A DNA stretch of 64,000 bases from Fragilariopsis cylindrus CCMP1102 (Eukaryota; Bacillariophyta; Bacillariophyceae; Bacillariales; Bacillariaceae). The stretch spans positions 1 through 64,000 of the forward strand of contig FMBT01000401.1 of assembly GCA_900095095.1 (NCBI GenBank), in the 5' to 3' direction. Every line of letters starts with the position of its first letter. The stretch's first letter is position 1. Positions 10,654 through 21,993 of the stretch are shown here, piece after piece. The notes under the pieces are model-generated. The model saw only the letters and a list, made by a program, of their open reading frames with translations. It made no database searches and was not told the origin of the DNA. A program made the position numbers and the translations under genes.

Positions 10654-12297
10654 TTAAAAAGAAGATGCACCAATAATCATAGCAAGAAGTATTGATAGTA
10701 ATGATTTAGACATCATACTAGTAGTGTGAGCGCTGCTAGTAGCTTCGATAAGGGAAATAGCAACATCACCCCTAAGATTCGTTTCAGTTGGCGGAACTGT
10801 AGCGGCTGGGATAGTTACTGGTTTTTTAGTGAGGATTTCTGAGGCGGGAAATAAAGCTAAGGTAGGTTGGATTGTTGCTTCTGGCAATGTAGTAGGATCA
10901 TCATTGGTTTGGTCCGAAATCGATTCAGGATCCTGCAATATTGTTATCAATGTTGGAAACCCGGTTGGAAACGTATCAGGTATCAATGTTGGAAACCCGG
11001 TTGGAAACGTATCAGGTGCATTGGATTCGTCCGAAACAATAGGTTCAGGAGGAACGGCGGCAGGTTCAGGAGCAATAGTTGGGTCCGAAATAATAAGGTC
11101 AGGAAGAACGGTGGAAGATTCAGGAGCAATAGTTGGGTCCAAGATAATAGGGTCAGGAAGAACGGTGGAAGATTCGGGAGCATTAGTTGGGTCCATAATG
11201 ATAGGTTCAAGAGCATTAGTTGTAGGTGGTTCAACATCAACCCCTTCACAACAACCTAAGAATTGACCATCAATCGTTGGACAACAATCCCCTAGTAGGT
11301 TAGCATTACGACACGATTCATATGCAGAACATACCTTTGTAGCTGCTGGAACTACCGGAGCATCAGTAGGTGGGTTACTTGGCGGCGCTGCAGGAGACTC
11401 TGTTGGCTCTACAAGTGAGGTAGTCGGAGCACCTGTTGTTGGCAATCTACCTGGTACTGTTACAGCACATGAATCTCCAACAGCATATGTTCCTGTCGCA
11501 CCAGGTGGGCAACAAACATCAAATGTTACACCATTATTTGTACAGGTACCATAATTCTTTGTAGAATCATCTTGCTTATTAGAACATGTTGGTTCCTCCG
11601 AAACCTTTTTACATGGTCCACCAGAATTTGAAAAATCCAATTCTTGATTCACCTCATTACCTGCAACATTGGTAGTTGGACAACCTGCTCCAGTTACTTT
11701 ACAGGAAGCACCACCACCATCAATAGTCGTTTCGGTAATTTCCAGACCACCAAAATCACTAGAACAGCAAGCATTAAAAGCAGCACCAGTTCTCGTCGAT
11801 GAACAGCATGCAATATTTGGATTTTCTAATGTATAACATGTCTGCCCGACACCATTCCCAACACATGGAGTTGATGGCAATGTTGGTGGGTTCGTTGCAG
11901 CAGTGACAGGCGCATTCGTCGGTGGTAATGTAGCTGGTGTCGTTACTGGCGTTGTTACTGGCGTTGTTACTGGCGTCGTTACTGGTGTCGTTACTGGTGT
12001 GGTCGGTGACGGTGGAAGTGGAAAAGTTGGAATCGGTGTTGGTGCAGAATCTCCACTAGTTTCTGGGGGGGCACCATCAACGTTGACAAAACGTTGAATG
12101 AATGTTCCTGTTACAGCACTTGAAGGAGCATTACATCTTAATTGTACATCAAAAGTTCGGCAACTTGTACCATATTTACATTCTGCATTGATCGCACAGA
12201 CTGCTTCAACTTGAACTACGTTGTTGGTAGCAACAACAATGAGAAGAAGAAGAAGAACGTGTGCTATGCTATTACGGGAGAGGTTCATCATCGTCAT
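10654..12297 (-). CDS. Secreted Cys-rich, repeat-containing, probably GPI-anchored surface protein
   Basis: A 547-residue intronless protein with no family I recognise. Visible parts in order: signal peptide (hydrophobic LLLLLIVVA near residues 14-25, probable cut after VEA); a short Cys module; a Thr/Pro linker with five TTPV units encoded by 12-bp DNA repeats near 11935-12000; a central region of paired-Cys modules (ACCSS, NACCSS, VCCPP, DCCP); an acidic Pro-rich stalk of about four 18-residue repeats of the type DPTIAPESSTVLPD; two copies of DTFPTGFPTLI; a Thr/Pro tail; and a final hydrophobic segment (LLSILLAMIIGASS) after small residues, as in a GPI-anchor signal. This fits a cell-wall or frustule-associated glycoprotein. 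Function beyond that is not known. TACTGTA lies 72 bp upstream of the start. Confidence 0.75.
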   Translation of the reverse strand: MTMMNLSRNSIAHVLLLLLIVVATNNVVQVEAVCAINAECKYGTSCRTFDVQLRCNAPSSAVTGTFIQRFVNVDGAPPETSGDSAPTPIPTFPLPPSPTTPVTTPVTTPVTTPVTTPVTTPATLPPTNAPVTAATNPPTLPSTPCVGNGVGQTCYTLENPNIACCSSTRTGAAFNACCSSDFGGLEITETTIDGGGASCKVTGAGCPTTNVAGNEVNQELDFSNSGGPCKKVSEEPTCSNKQDDSTKNYGTCTNNGVTFDVCCPPGATGTYAVGDSCAVTVPGRLPTTGAPTTSLVEPTESPAAPPSNPPTDAPVVPAATKVCSAYESCRNANLLGDCCPTIDGQFLGCCEGVDVEPPTTNALEPIIMDPTNAPESSTVLPDPIILDPTIAPESSTVLPDLIISDPTIAPEPAAVPPEPIVSDESNAPDTFPTGFPTLIPDTFPTGFPTLITILQDPESISDQTNDDPTTLPEATIQPTLALFPASEILTKKPVTIPAATVPPTETNLRGDVAISLIEATSSAHTTSMMSKSLLSILLAMIIGASSF

Positions 12298-13751
12298 CGT
12301 TATGCTTTATGCCTTCTTTTAGGTTTGATTTGTGATATTTATAATTGGTTTTGCAACTCCTATTTGCTTACTGTACTTCAAGTAAGTTAGTGTTATATGC
12401 AGAAATACAGAAATAGGAAACAAATAACACAACATCCAATTCACAATGCATACACGAATGAAATTTTTGGCGCGCGTAGCAGCCTCACATGTATTAGTGC
12501 GTTACGTGCGAATTTTCTCTTAAAAACAGCAATTGTTTTCAAATCGGTTACTAGCTATGTGATAATATCCGTTCAAAACCTACAGTATCAGTTAACAGCG
12601 TACATTCAACATCGAGGCCAAGAACGTTGGTTGCACGATTGAGAGGAGATAAAATATAAATATTTTGAAGCATAGCTTAATAGATAACCTGCTGTACTGT
12701 ATGCAATAAACACTTCAATTGATATATAATATGTATTTGGTCAAAAGATGTGTACATTGTATCATTGTTGTTCAGTGGTCTCTTTCTGTGATAGTAAGCA
12801 ATGTAAGTATGAATAGAAAGTGATGGTTAGAGGCTCAGGAAAAATGAGACATCCACACAAACCCAACTGTTTGGCAACACATGGGTGTCAACACATCAGT
12901 TTACCTGCAGGTGAGTTTGAAAAAGTTGGTGACATACATACATAGAAAATAATAAAAATAGTAATAATACTAGTATTGGTTCATTGATGCCACTTTTCAT
13001 TCTTCATGTTAAAGGCACAACAAAGAGAAAATTTATCAACTCTGTTTGCTCTCTAGCCTTTTCTTGTCTTTGTTTCCATCTCATTCATTTTAGTATTAAA
13101 TATTACCAACCCCTCATAGTGGAAGAAATAGTGTCCAGGCAAACTAAAGACTTAAGTTGTAGTACAAGAGCATCATATCATGACTGGACTATAATAAGTC
13201 CTGGTACATGTCAAGATGGTAACTGCCACATGTGTTGTGGCAGCCCTGAATTTTCACTTTGTATGTTATAGTATTTGGGAGGGAGTAGGCATGGAGTTGT
13301 TATGAATATTTATTATTTTACAGATTAAGAAGAAGATCAAATTTGTTGTCGAGATGCTATTATTATGTAGTATGATAGATGCCTTTCCAAGATCTAGCTG
13401 AATATGATATTATGGGAATAACAACAAAAAGCTGAGGTCGTTTTATCACTACTTTTCTACACTTGTTGCTGATGTGGAATCTGGTGTTGTCAGGAGCAAA
13501 CAGTGAGCTCAATATATATGTGCTCACATCGGCCTTAATTTTTGGATGTAGTAATCTATTATTAACTAAATGGACCTTTGTTTTTTAAATTCTAGACGAT
13601 TTTCTTCCAGAATTCTTGCTTATCTGATTCAATTGTTTTGTTGAATTGTATATTGTTTCTTTTACGAGTGATTTCTGTGAGTCCTTCATATCACGCCACA
13701 CGTATCTTATACCCAGATAAAAATGACAATGAGGAATGTCGTCATTTCTAA
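12298..13751. other. Intergenic, no gene recognised
   Basis: About 1.45 kb between two minus-strand genes. It carries TACTGTA or TACAGTA at 12369, 12581 and 12695, a GC-richer patch (ggcgcgcgtagc) near 12471, and a small hairpin at 13223-13243. The plus-strand frame at 12984-13271 has a few Cys residues but no domain, no similar neighbour and no coding bias that I can see. Confidence 0.55.
13223..13243. repeat. Small hairpin
   Basis: CTGCCACA, a five-base loop TGTGT, then TGTGGCAG: an 8-bp perfect stem. It is isolated in intergenic DNA and its role is unknown; an inverted repeat of this size can occur by chance. Confidence 0.3.
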
Positions 13752-15974
13752 TCACCTCCGCCAATGAATTATTTTCCCACCTTCTTCTACAACTCTACTA
13801 CTATTACTTTTGCCAGTTCTATTGTTTGCATCTTCTGGTGCATCTAAATTTTTGTTATTCTTATCAGTGCTATCTTCTTTGTGCTCGATCGTAGACGACT
13901 CTATTGGTTTATACTTGATCTGTTGTTTTTCCAGCCAGTCGTGGAATGAATCTTCCTTCAAAGTTATGGCTACCGTTATTCTTTTACCGGGAATACCCGC
14001 CTCCAAGATTTGTTCTAGTCGTGGCCGTATCCGTTTCTCTAAGGAATATCCTAACAACGGAGGTAATCGTAACAATGCACCGGAAAGTTCTTCTTGACCC
14101 AATCGCTCCCTCAGATAATCCACTTTGGGTTCTAGATTATTATCGACACTACATCCCAGTAAAGTGGGTAAGCCGGTTAGCAAAATTTGAACAATCGACA
14201 AAATATCAGGATTGTCCGTATCGACCATTCCATTCGAACCATTGCCGCTACTGTTTCCGTTCCCAATGTCGTCATTATTTCCTTCGTCGTCTTCGTCGTT
14301 ATGGATACTGTTGTTATCTATCAATGTAGCACCTGGTACAACGGCTTGCAATAAAAATTGGACGGTCCGTTCTATATTTTCTCGTCCTAACGAAACAACC
14401 TGGGGACATTGATGGAGGATGCGACGAATAGCACTAGCCTCGAGGTTCAGTTCAAATCGTAAATATCCGATCTGACGTTTGATACGGATTAAGCTGGAAG
14501 ATATCACACGAGGGTATTTTTGAAGGATACGAGAAAATTCATGAGTAGAGAAATCTAAACTCAACAGGTAGTGGTGGATTGGTAATATATGATGCTCCAG
14601 ATTGTAATTGAGAATTTGCGGATATTTTACTAGCATCTTGCACACATCTTTTGTATCCATCCGTAACGTCATCATGAAGTAAAAGATAATCTTAGGTTGC
14701 AGATTTTGATCGACGCTCATACGGAGTATATTGGGATTCTTGAGCACAATCTTGCGAATGTCGGGTAAAGATATACTAACTTCCTTATGGAGGAAATCAA
14801 GTCTCGGTATTAGACCAGTCTTGACACTACCGGTAAGAACACTAGGCTCCTTGAGTAACAAAGTTCGGCAGTCAGAGAGAGAATATCCCATGGTAATTTG
14901 AAAGAATGAGAGCTTCCCAGAGATATTAGCACGAGAATACTTGAGCAAGCTCGGGCAACCTAATATTAGAGTTTTGAGCTCATCCTTTCCGATCCCTAAT
15001 TGACGAATCCAAAACAGGATGGTAGGAGAAATATTCTTCTTGGCACTTAGTTGCAAAAGCGCTGGATTGGATGTAATAAGTTGTCGAATTTCGGAATCAG
15101 TAAACCCCACGAGACGTTGTAAGAGTTCCACCTTAGTTCGTACCGTACCTGCTTTTAAGCCCAGTACAGAGGATGCATGGTTGGTGATCTTCCACATGAC
15201 ATCCTCCGACAGACCTAATTCATCACGTAGATAAAAATAGGATAAATTTGACGACAAAACAGCATCGAGAGACACTGCCGATGCTACTACTGCTGCTGCG
15301 GTATTATCTACTTCGTTTGTCGTTGCTATCGGATATTCTACTGTGTCTGTTCCCGTGGATGCTTTTGCTGACCAACTAATGTCGGGGGTTTTGGTGGACG
15401 ATGATAAAGCAGATGAGGAAAAAGTATTTGTTAACGTTTTCAATATCTCTGGATTTATATCGTGCAACTCCATTAGATCGTCTTCATTCAGACTGGCGTC
15501 GGGTCCGTCTTCTTCTTCCTCAGCCGTCATAAATATATCATCAAAGAATGATTCGTCATCATCGTCGTCATAAAAAAAATAATCCTCGTTTTCTTCATCT
15601 GCTACCTTATTATTATCATTGTCTTCAAAAATCCAACGAATTTGTTCTGATACGTTGTCAATATTGTTGTCACTTATGTCGTTATTCTGCTTTTTGGACG
15701 ACGAATCGTCAAGGCCTTTTTCTTCATGATTGTCACTGAATTTTTTAGCCGAAGAAACAACGTTTCTTCGTATATAACTAGTCCTATCGTTGCACCTGCA
15801 TACCGCGATAACAAAGGACGAATGTGTTTTCGAGGTATGTTGGAATATGTCATAGTTGTAGATATTGCGTGTGTTAGTTTCGATAAAGGTTTGTAGCGGC
15901 ACGAAAGCTGTGGACGTGCTCACGCTGAAAATAACTGAAGAAAGTGCAAGCCCACGGAAGTAGATGACGCCCAT
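13752..15974 (-). CDS. Plastid mTERF-family protein
   Basis: About 740 residues from the chosen start; the frame also opens 32 codons upstream at 16070, but the later Met begins a signal peptide (MGVIYFRGLALSSVIF) followed by STAFVPL, a plastid-entry motif, so I prefer it. After an acidic low-complexity spacer, the C-terminal two thirds consist of repeated about 35-residue mTERF helical motifs: LGCPSLLKYS, KEPSVLTGS, KNPNILRMS, KYPQILNYN, KYPRVISSS, QCPQVVSLG, GLPTLLGCS and LPPLLGYS. An Asn/Ser/Gly-rich loop interrupts the late repeats. mTERF proteins bind organellar nucleic acid and act in transcription termination, transcript processing or ribosome assembly. The divergent neighbour, a mitochondrial-carrier-family gene, starts 475 bp away. 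The family is certain; the target gene is not. Confidence 0.9.
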   Translation of the reverse strand: MGVIYFRGLALSSVIFSVSTSTAFVPLQTFIETNTRNIYNYDIFQHTSKTHSSFVIAVCRCNDRTSYIRRNVVSSAKKFSDNHEEKGLDDSSSKKQNNDISDNNIDNVSEQIRWIFEDNDNNKVADEENEDYFFYDDDDDESFFDDIFMTAEEEEDGPDASLNEDDLMELHDINPEILKTLTNTFSSSALSSSTKTPDISWSAKASTGTDTVEYPIATTNEVDNTAAAVVASAVSLDAVLSSNLSYFYLRDELGLSEDVMWKITNHASSVLGLKAGTVRTKVELLQRLVGFTDSEIRQLITSNPALLQLSAKKNISPTILFWIRQLGIGKDELKTLILGCPSLLKYSRANISGKLSFFQITMGYSLSDCRTLLLKEPSVLTGSVKTGLIPRLDFLHKEVSISLPDIRKIVLKNPNILRMSVDQNLQPKIIFYFMMTLRMDTKDVCKMLVKYPQILNYNLEHHILPIHHYLLSLDFSTHEFSRILQKYPRVISSSLIRIKRQIGYLRFELNLEASAIRRILHQCPQVVSLGRENIERTVQFLLQAVVPGATLIDNNSIHNDEDDEGNNDDIGNGNSSGNGSNGMVDTDNPDILSIVQILLTGLPTLLGCSVDNNLEPKVDYLRERLGQEELSGALLRLPPLLGYSLEKRIRPRLEQILEAGIPGKRITVAITLKEDSFHDWLEKQQIKYKPIESSTIEHKEDSTDKNNKNLDAPEDANNRTGKSNSSRVVEEGGKIIHWRR

Positions 15975-16449
15975 AATGGTCGCCTGATGTCGATACACGT
16001 GTATACTATTCGAGTATTTTGTTTCTCTCATGCAAGCTCCCTCTCCCTCTCCTGTTCCCTCTCTATCCACCGAAGTAAAGTAGCTAAACTACTAGGCAGT
16101 GGAGAGTATTACTTTGTCTACCTATGAAAATGTGATGGGTAACAGAACATCGTTATTTAAAACAGAGAGCGAATAGGGTGTATTATAGAACCTCTATTTC
16201 ATCCAAGGCAAAATGGTTTAATGTGTTGTTCGAAGCTCGAATAAGCTCATTGTTTTCACTAAACAAATACTGTTCATAAAATGTATAACACGCACGACTC
16301 AGGACATACTTAGCCATATTTCAAGGTTTGGCCCTGCGCCAGCCACAAATTTGAAAATAAAACAATTATCATCATTCAATATAAATGTGAACACAAAAAG
16401 AAATGAACATACCGGCGCAATACACCACACCACAACCAAAACAACAACG

Positions 16450-17060
16450 ATGACAAGCAGAACTCTAAAATCTGGACGTACCAATGTTGAAACCGCAGCA
16501 CCTCCAATCGTCCATGCGTTGGGTGGTTCTATCGGCTCTGCTCTAGCCTTGCTCTTGTTTTATCCACTAGAACGCGCAAGAATAGAAATGCAGTGTCGTG
16601 CTGCTCTGTCTCAACAACAAGTAGTGTCATTGTCATTGTCGTCGGCGTCGTCATCGTCATCATCGTCGACGTCATGTGACGACGAAAAAAATGTACAGAC
16701 GCCAGTTAAAATTGATAACAATAGCGATGCAATACTATTCGAAGAGGGATCCTCTTGGGCCTCTCCCGTCGCTGATTCTACTCCATCATCTTGGTCAACG
16801 ACTTCTTCTTCTTCTTCTTTATCGACACCACGACGATTGCAGCAGAATGATGATGGTGGCGATGGTGATGGTGATGATGATGATGATAATAATAGTATCA
16901 ACACAAACAGTATTTTTCGATGCCTTATCGATCTACACGATAGAGGCGTACTGTATCAAGGCGTCGCGCCTATCATTTCGACTATTTTTACAAGGTACGA
17001 TGAGTATAATGATGAGATAAGATTAACGAAAGTGTGGGTGTCCGTCAATACGACGACGAC

Positions 17061-17091
<31 letters not shown>

Positions 17092-17965
17092 CAGGTAGAA
17101 AATTGAAATTGAAATGGAAACGATTTACAGTGTATCTCAAAATTATTATCTTTCTCTTGTCTTTTTTTTTCCCAGTCAATTCATATTTTTCTTTCTACAT
17201 GCATATACAAAAAGTGTCGTAGGGAGAATATCCTCTTCCTCGTCATCATTGACTAATACTGGTAATCCTTGGTCGAGTTTACTTTCAAGTTGTCTTGCGG
17301 GTATCGGTAATGTACTTTGTACCAATCCATTGTGGGTGACCAATATGGCAATCGTCTCCGGGAACACTGACACTCAGAATTTATTCCATGAATTAATCCG
17401 TTTGTGGAAGACACATGGAGCTGCTCATTTGTGGAAGGGTACCAACGCATCAATGATGTTGGTGAGTAATCCGATCATCCAATTCGTATGTTACGAACAG
17501 TTCAAACGACATAGATTAACATCGAAGATGAATAAACAAACAGGGAAGAAACTATCGACGACGTTAGGTGCAGCAGAGGCCTTCGTAATCGCTGCAGCTG
17601 CTAAGGCAATTGCCACCCTTATAACATATCCACTCCAGTTGACACAAACCCTCTTGAGACTAAGTAGCAATAATAGCATAAGCAATAACAACGATGATGA
17701 AGATAATTGTGTAGACGAGGAGCAAAATCATACTCAACATCAACATCAGCAGCGCCGTCCACAATATAAAGGGACAGTGGACTGTTTAATTCAATTGTAC
17801 AACAGCAATGACGCCGGTATTACTGCATGGTTCACGGGGATGCGAGCCAAACTATTGCAAACAGTATTGACAGCTGCATTTACATTTTTAACATACGAGC
17901 AAATTCTAGGGGTAATTCACCGGGCATGGATAATGCGAAAACGACAGCGTCAAATTGAACAGTGA
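16450..17965 (+). CDS. PMP34/ANT1-like peroxisomal adenine nucleotide carrier
   Basis: Two exons, 16450-16994 and 17176-17965, around a 181-nt intron (GTACGA...CCCAG) give 444 residues. The frame opens at 16351, but the Met at 16450 sits just before the first repeat. Three mitochondrial-carrier repeats are present: LLFYPLERARIEMQ (helix 1), VLCTNPLWVTNMAI (helix 3) and TYPLQLTQTLLR (helix 5). The third, with YPLQ and LR, and the NPLW of the second are typical of PMP34 (SLC25A17), which imports ATP and cofactors into peroxisomes. The splice junction gives TIFTSQFIFFFLHAY, a proper transmembrane helix. Large low-complexity insertions (poly-Ser, then Asp/Gly) sit in the loop between helices 1 and 2, and another acidic and Gln/His-rich stretch lies after helix 5. 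Location in the peroxisome is by family similarity. Confidence 0.88.
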
Positions 17966-18055
17966 CCATTCGTTACGGGGACGAATAAATTAATGTCAAA
18001 TAAATTCTAGATATTTTTACATTCTTCTAATGCATACTATTCGTGTATGTTTACT

Positions 18056-20261
18056 TTAGAATGGAGGTGGGTTTTTGGATTCCTTTCGTGGTGGGCCTTT
18101 CTTTCCCGTTCTCCATGTAACACCATTTTTGACGTCTCGTCGAATAAATGTTCCTTCCTCGCCGGCGACAATCTTTGCGCAATCCTTCAAATCCCCTACT
18201 GCTGCCCAAACACCAGGTTTATTTGATCTTTCTACAAAATCAATAAGGGCTTGTACCTTCGGACCCATTGATCCAGGAAACTTTTCTCCTGTTTTTGTAC
18301 CTAGATATTGTATAATAAATAGAAAAAAAATAACCAGAAGAGAAAAAAATGAAAGGTAAGCAGATACTTTATGTGTATTGGATTTTGGAATCGTCATTTT
18401 TCTTTTTCTTTACTTACCTTTAAGATACTCGGGTGTTGCTTCCTTCATTTCCCTCGCATCTGGCTTCCCAAAATTCTCCCAAATACCTCCTCCATCGGTC
18501 AAAATGATGTATCCGTCTGCCTCAATTTCGTTGGCAAGCTTAGCTCCGCAAGCATCCTAGATCGTTGAAATGAACAGAAATAGAGCAATAAAAAGGGATG
18601 AAAATAAAAAAAGAATAAGTGGATGCGCATCATGTATTTCTTCGGATTAGAATCGCTATATATTATTTCTGATTTTACCTTGTCGATGACAGCTTCAACA
18701 CCTATTAATGTTTGTGGATTTGCCGGTACGCGAGCTACTGGGATACCTCCACCTCCACAAGCAATCGTCAAAGTACCAGGCGAGTGTTCTATTAGAGTCT
18801 TGATCGCTTCGATTTGCAAAATTTCCATTGGTGGTGGAGAAGGGACGACACGACGAAAATACTGCGAAGGCGAAAGAAGAAGGACTTAATGAGATTCTCA
18901 TAGGAGGATATCGCAAATGCGTTATAAAAGTATGAGTATAATTTCAGTTACACGTTGTAGGAAGTCATACATACCTCCCCATCTGGTTTGACTGTCCATC
19001 TATTAGAAATATGATTAGAAAATCACAGATCGAAAAGAAAAATAATAGGTAAGTATTGGTTAATCAAAAAAGATAGATTCGCGGAAGGTTATAAGATGGA
19101 AATATTCTATGTCACACAATATACTTGAATCCATCAGATACGTACCCAAGCGATTGTGCCAATGCTTGAGCTTCTATACTTCCATAAATTGGACCCACAA
19201 ACTTGGATGGATCCTTGAATGCATCCGAATATTGATCGACGACTACCTGTGTGAGGATCGGTATAGCTGTACATCCCGCAGATTGCAATGCCTGGGCCAA
19301 AACATAACCAATTTGTCCCATACTTTCAGCGCCTAACACATCAAATGAAGCTGCCGAACGCTCCAATGCCAATTCTGTCAAATAGTATATTGTAATATTA
19401 TAAGATAATGTAAATGGTGAGATTTAAAAAAAAAAATGGTATCGAGTATCAGGTATGCATTTATTTAGTGCACTTACCACCAACTTGAGGGCTGCATGTG
19501 AATATTAAAAATGGAATTAAAATTGTAAAATACATTGTAAGAGAGGGAGATACCGGTTAGAAACCGATCATCATGTTTTTCAAATCAGATATAAGATAAA
19601 AACAAAGCGTAGTTCAAAACCTTGTATTCGGAAGGGCAAAATTCAAACGCACCCATTCCCATGTGTTAATACTACGAGTGATCAATTACAGGAGGATCAA
19701 AAATCGACAAAACGACAGAGAATAATTGTAAGATTGTTGGATCTGTTTTTCTTTCCACCAGATCATATTTGCCAAATAGAGAGAAGAAAAAAAAAGAAAT
19801 CCGACTTACCCAATTCATTTTCTTTCGCAAGTTCTGCCAATGTAGGTGCCATTTCAGCTGCAGCTTTCTATGAATAGATCCGAATCAATCGTAAAGGAAG
19901 AAAAGGGAGATGGAAATGTAAGTGGCGCGTTATAGATCTGGGAATTTTACTATGTGATGTGATAGCTAGTGCCGTTCTCACTTGTCTTGTCTTGTCTTTA
20001 CTCAACTCCTATACGCACCAACATGTTCTCGATTGTTAATCTATCACCTCTGCGTTGAAGAGCATTTCCACCCACAGCTACAACTATCCTTTTCTTCTTT
20101 TTCTTGTCGGGACTACTAGTAGGAGTTGCCTTGGTTGTCGTCGTCGTCGTAGCAGTAGCAGTCGATGCTTCCGTTGCCGTCGATAGCAACATTCGACGAG
20201 TCAAGTGGCTCGTCGTTCGATAAAGAGCCTGTTTACTATGATTCATCATTCTAGCTTCCAA
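18056..20261 (-). CDS. Carbamate kinase, mitochondrial, nine exons
   Basis: Carbamate kinase interconverts carbamoyl phosphate + ADP and ATP + carbamate. Nine exons in frame give 384 residues: 20261-20019, 19867-19810, 19671-19653, 19491-19478, 19374-19146, 18999-18975, 18861-18679, 18556-18418 and 18300-18056. All introns are GT-AG. The assembled protein aligns from end to end with bacterial YbcF/Arc[16 protein letters not shown], then VLTHGNGPQVG (split over three exons), [66 protein letters not shown] and AGEEGTFI. Exons 3, 4 and 6 are only 19, 14 and 25 nt. The first about 40 residues ([20 protein letters not shown]) form a basic amphipathic presequence, so mitochondrial location is likely. 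Several Met codons near the front make the exact start uncertain. Diatoms have a mitochondrial urea cycle that shares carbamoyl phosphate. Confidence 0.95.
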
Positions 20262-20650
20262 TTTTTCTAATCGAATAGTAGCTTATGCAAGAAATACTTC
20301 TATAGTAGGCTGCAAGTAGTATTTTCTATTGACAGCTTACAACAATATGGTCAATGATGATGGTGGCATGATATTCCCAAATTTTTGTAGCATTTTCGAT
20401 CGTACCAACCTCCTGCACCAAGATACTCGTATTTCGAACGGAATTTTCAAAAAAGATCTTGGATTCCACGTGTAAGCTCACTCGGCTCGAATCGACTCAT
20501 TCGATTTAAAAACCTCTGAAAATAGAATTTTAGCCACGACAATTTCTGAGAAATTCTCTTCACATCTTCGAAATTCGAATCTAGAATTCGCTGTTAGCTA
20601 GTATTATTCGACTGGAAACGTATTATGTTGACTACAATATTTTATCCACT
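20262..20650. other. Divergent promoter region
   Basis: The 389 bp between the starts of carbamate kinase and the DUF493 gene must contain both promoters. I see no clear TATA box or repeat. Confidence 0.5.
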
Positions 20651-21993
20651 ATGACGACCATGACAAAAGAAAAATTCAGTGCAATGACACATGCTGGCCT
20701 TTTGCTTTTATCTCTATGCGGTAGTGGTGCCTTATTAAAAGAAACACAAGCTTTTTCAAGTGCTCCTCCGCCAATAACTTGTCTTTCGTCGTTTTCATCG
20801 AGAACATCATCATCGCAGCCGTCGAAGTCGACGTGTTGTTCATTAAAAATGGCGGACAAGCCTCCCGCGGGAAGTTTTTTTCATGAAGTTCCTCCATCCG
20901 ACGACGATTCATCGTCATCCAACGAAAAAGAAGGTGACGATGAAAACAATGATATTGTCCCCGATTTTGATGAATCTATTTCTCAATTAATAAGAAAAAG
21001 AAGGGAACCTCCTCTTGCAAGTCGACCCAGTACCATCGATGGTGTACCTACAGAAAAAGCCGGTACCGGATTTGGAAAACCCCAAAATAATAGTAGTACT
21101 GGCGTGAAACAGGAAAAACCGACCACCAAACCATACGTTGCAATAGGAGAACCCGATAATAAACAACAACAACCCATCAATGATCCATCAAAACCAGAAC
21201 GTGATGATCAAGGTTATACACTCTACACAGATACGGAGACTGGGAAAAAATCACGTGTATTTGAGGCCTTAATTGAGTACCCGTCTATCTTTACGATGGT
21301 ACGTTATGTTATATGTACACCACATGTCTTTTTTTTTGGCTCTGTTCACCCGTGATATGAATTTCTTGATCAATCGTATTGGTGAAATTCAGAAAATTGT
21401 ATTATAATGACGATTTCGAACTCGTAAAATGCGCCAATAGATATGCGGAGTGATAGTTGCATCATATCCGAAAGGTTCAGTAGGTCTACCTTTTTTTGGG
21501 AAAGAATTGAGGCCCAAACGTTATAATATATGATCTATCATCAATCATTATTCGAATTGATTTTGCTCGTTATACCAAAAATTCGCTTCCATTTTCAATT
21601 ATCAGTCTCTCCAATTCCATCCAAAAAATGCTGTGTTATTTGTTGTGCCTTGTTATTGATGAGGTTTATCTATCACAACGAAATATATCTAATTCCTTTT
21701 TCATCTCTCTCTCTCTCTTTTGCATGCGCCTCTCTCCATATCTTATCATTCACCTTTCTCATCTTTTCATTATTAAGAAAATTGTCGGTGCTAACGAGGG
21801 ATTATTTGTCGAAGAGATAGTTGCCGTAGTAGCCGAAGCCTGTGAGAGTGATTTTGAACAGATCAATCACTCAACTAAGGTAAATGGAAAATGGGTGTCC
21901 GTGACTTGTCATGCGCCGGTACAAAATGCGGAAATGCTGTATGCTCTATACGAAAAAATTGACTTGGATCCCCGTGTGAAGTTTAAATTTTGA
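20651..21993 (+). CDS. Plastid-targeted DUF493 (YbeD-like) protein
   Basis: Exons 20651-21298 and 21778-21993, with a 479-nt pyrimidine-rich intron, give 287 residues. The N terminus has a signal peptide (HAGLLLLSLCGSGALL) followed by TQAFSSAP, a plastid-entry motif. A long disordered stretch rich in Ser, Asp, Lys and Pro follows. The C-terminal about 85 residues are the DUF493 ferredoxin-like domain: FEALIEYPSIFTMKIVG, GLFVEEIVAVV, KWVSVTCHAP and a final Leu-rich helix with DPRVKFKF. The intron falls inside the first strand-turn of the domain. Bacterial YbeD is structurally like a small-molecule regulatory domain, but its function, and that of plastid members, is not established. Confidence 0.85.

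Noticed and set aside
10829-11266. Plus-strand Gly/Val/Ser-rich frames antisense to the surface protein
   Set aside because: They are produced by the 54-bp repeats of the real gene on the other strand.
12984-13271. 95-codon plus-strand frame with several Cys
   Set aside because: No signal, domain or second exon could be found; probably chance.
16869-17106. Poly-Met continuation of the carrier frame
   Set aside because: It reads through a (ATG)n tract inside the intron; splicing at 16994 to 17176 restores the carrier helix.
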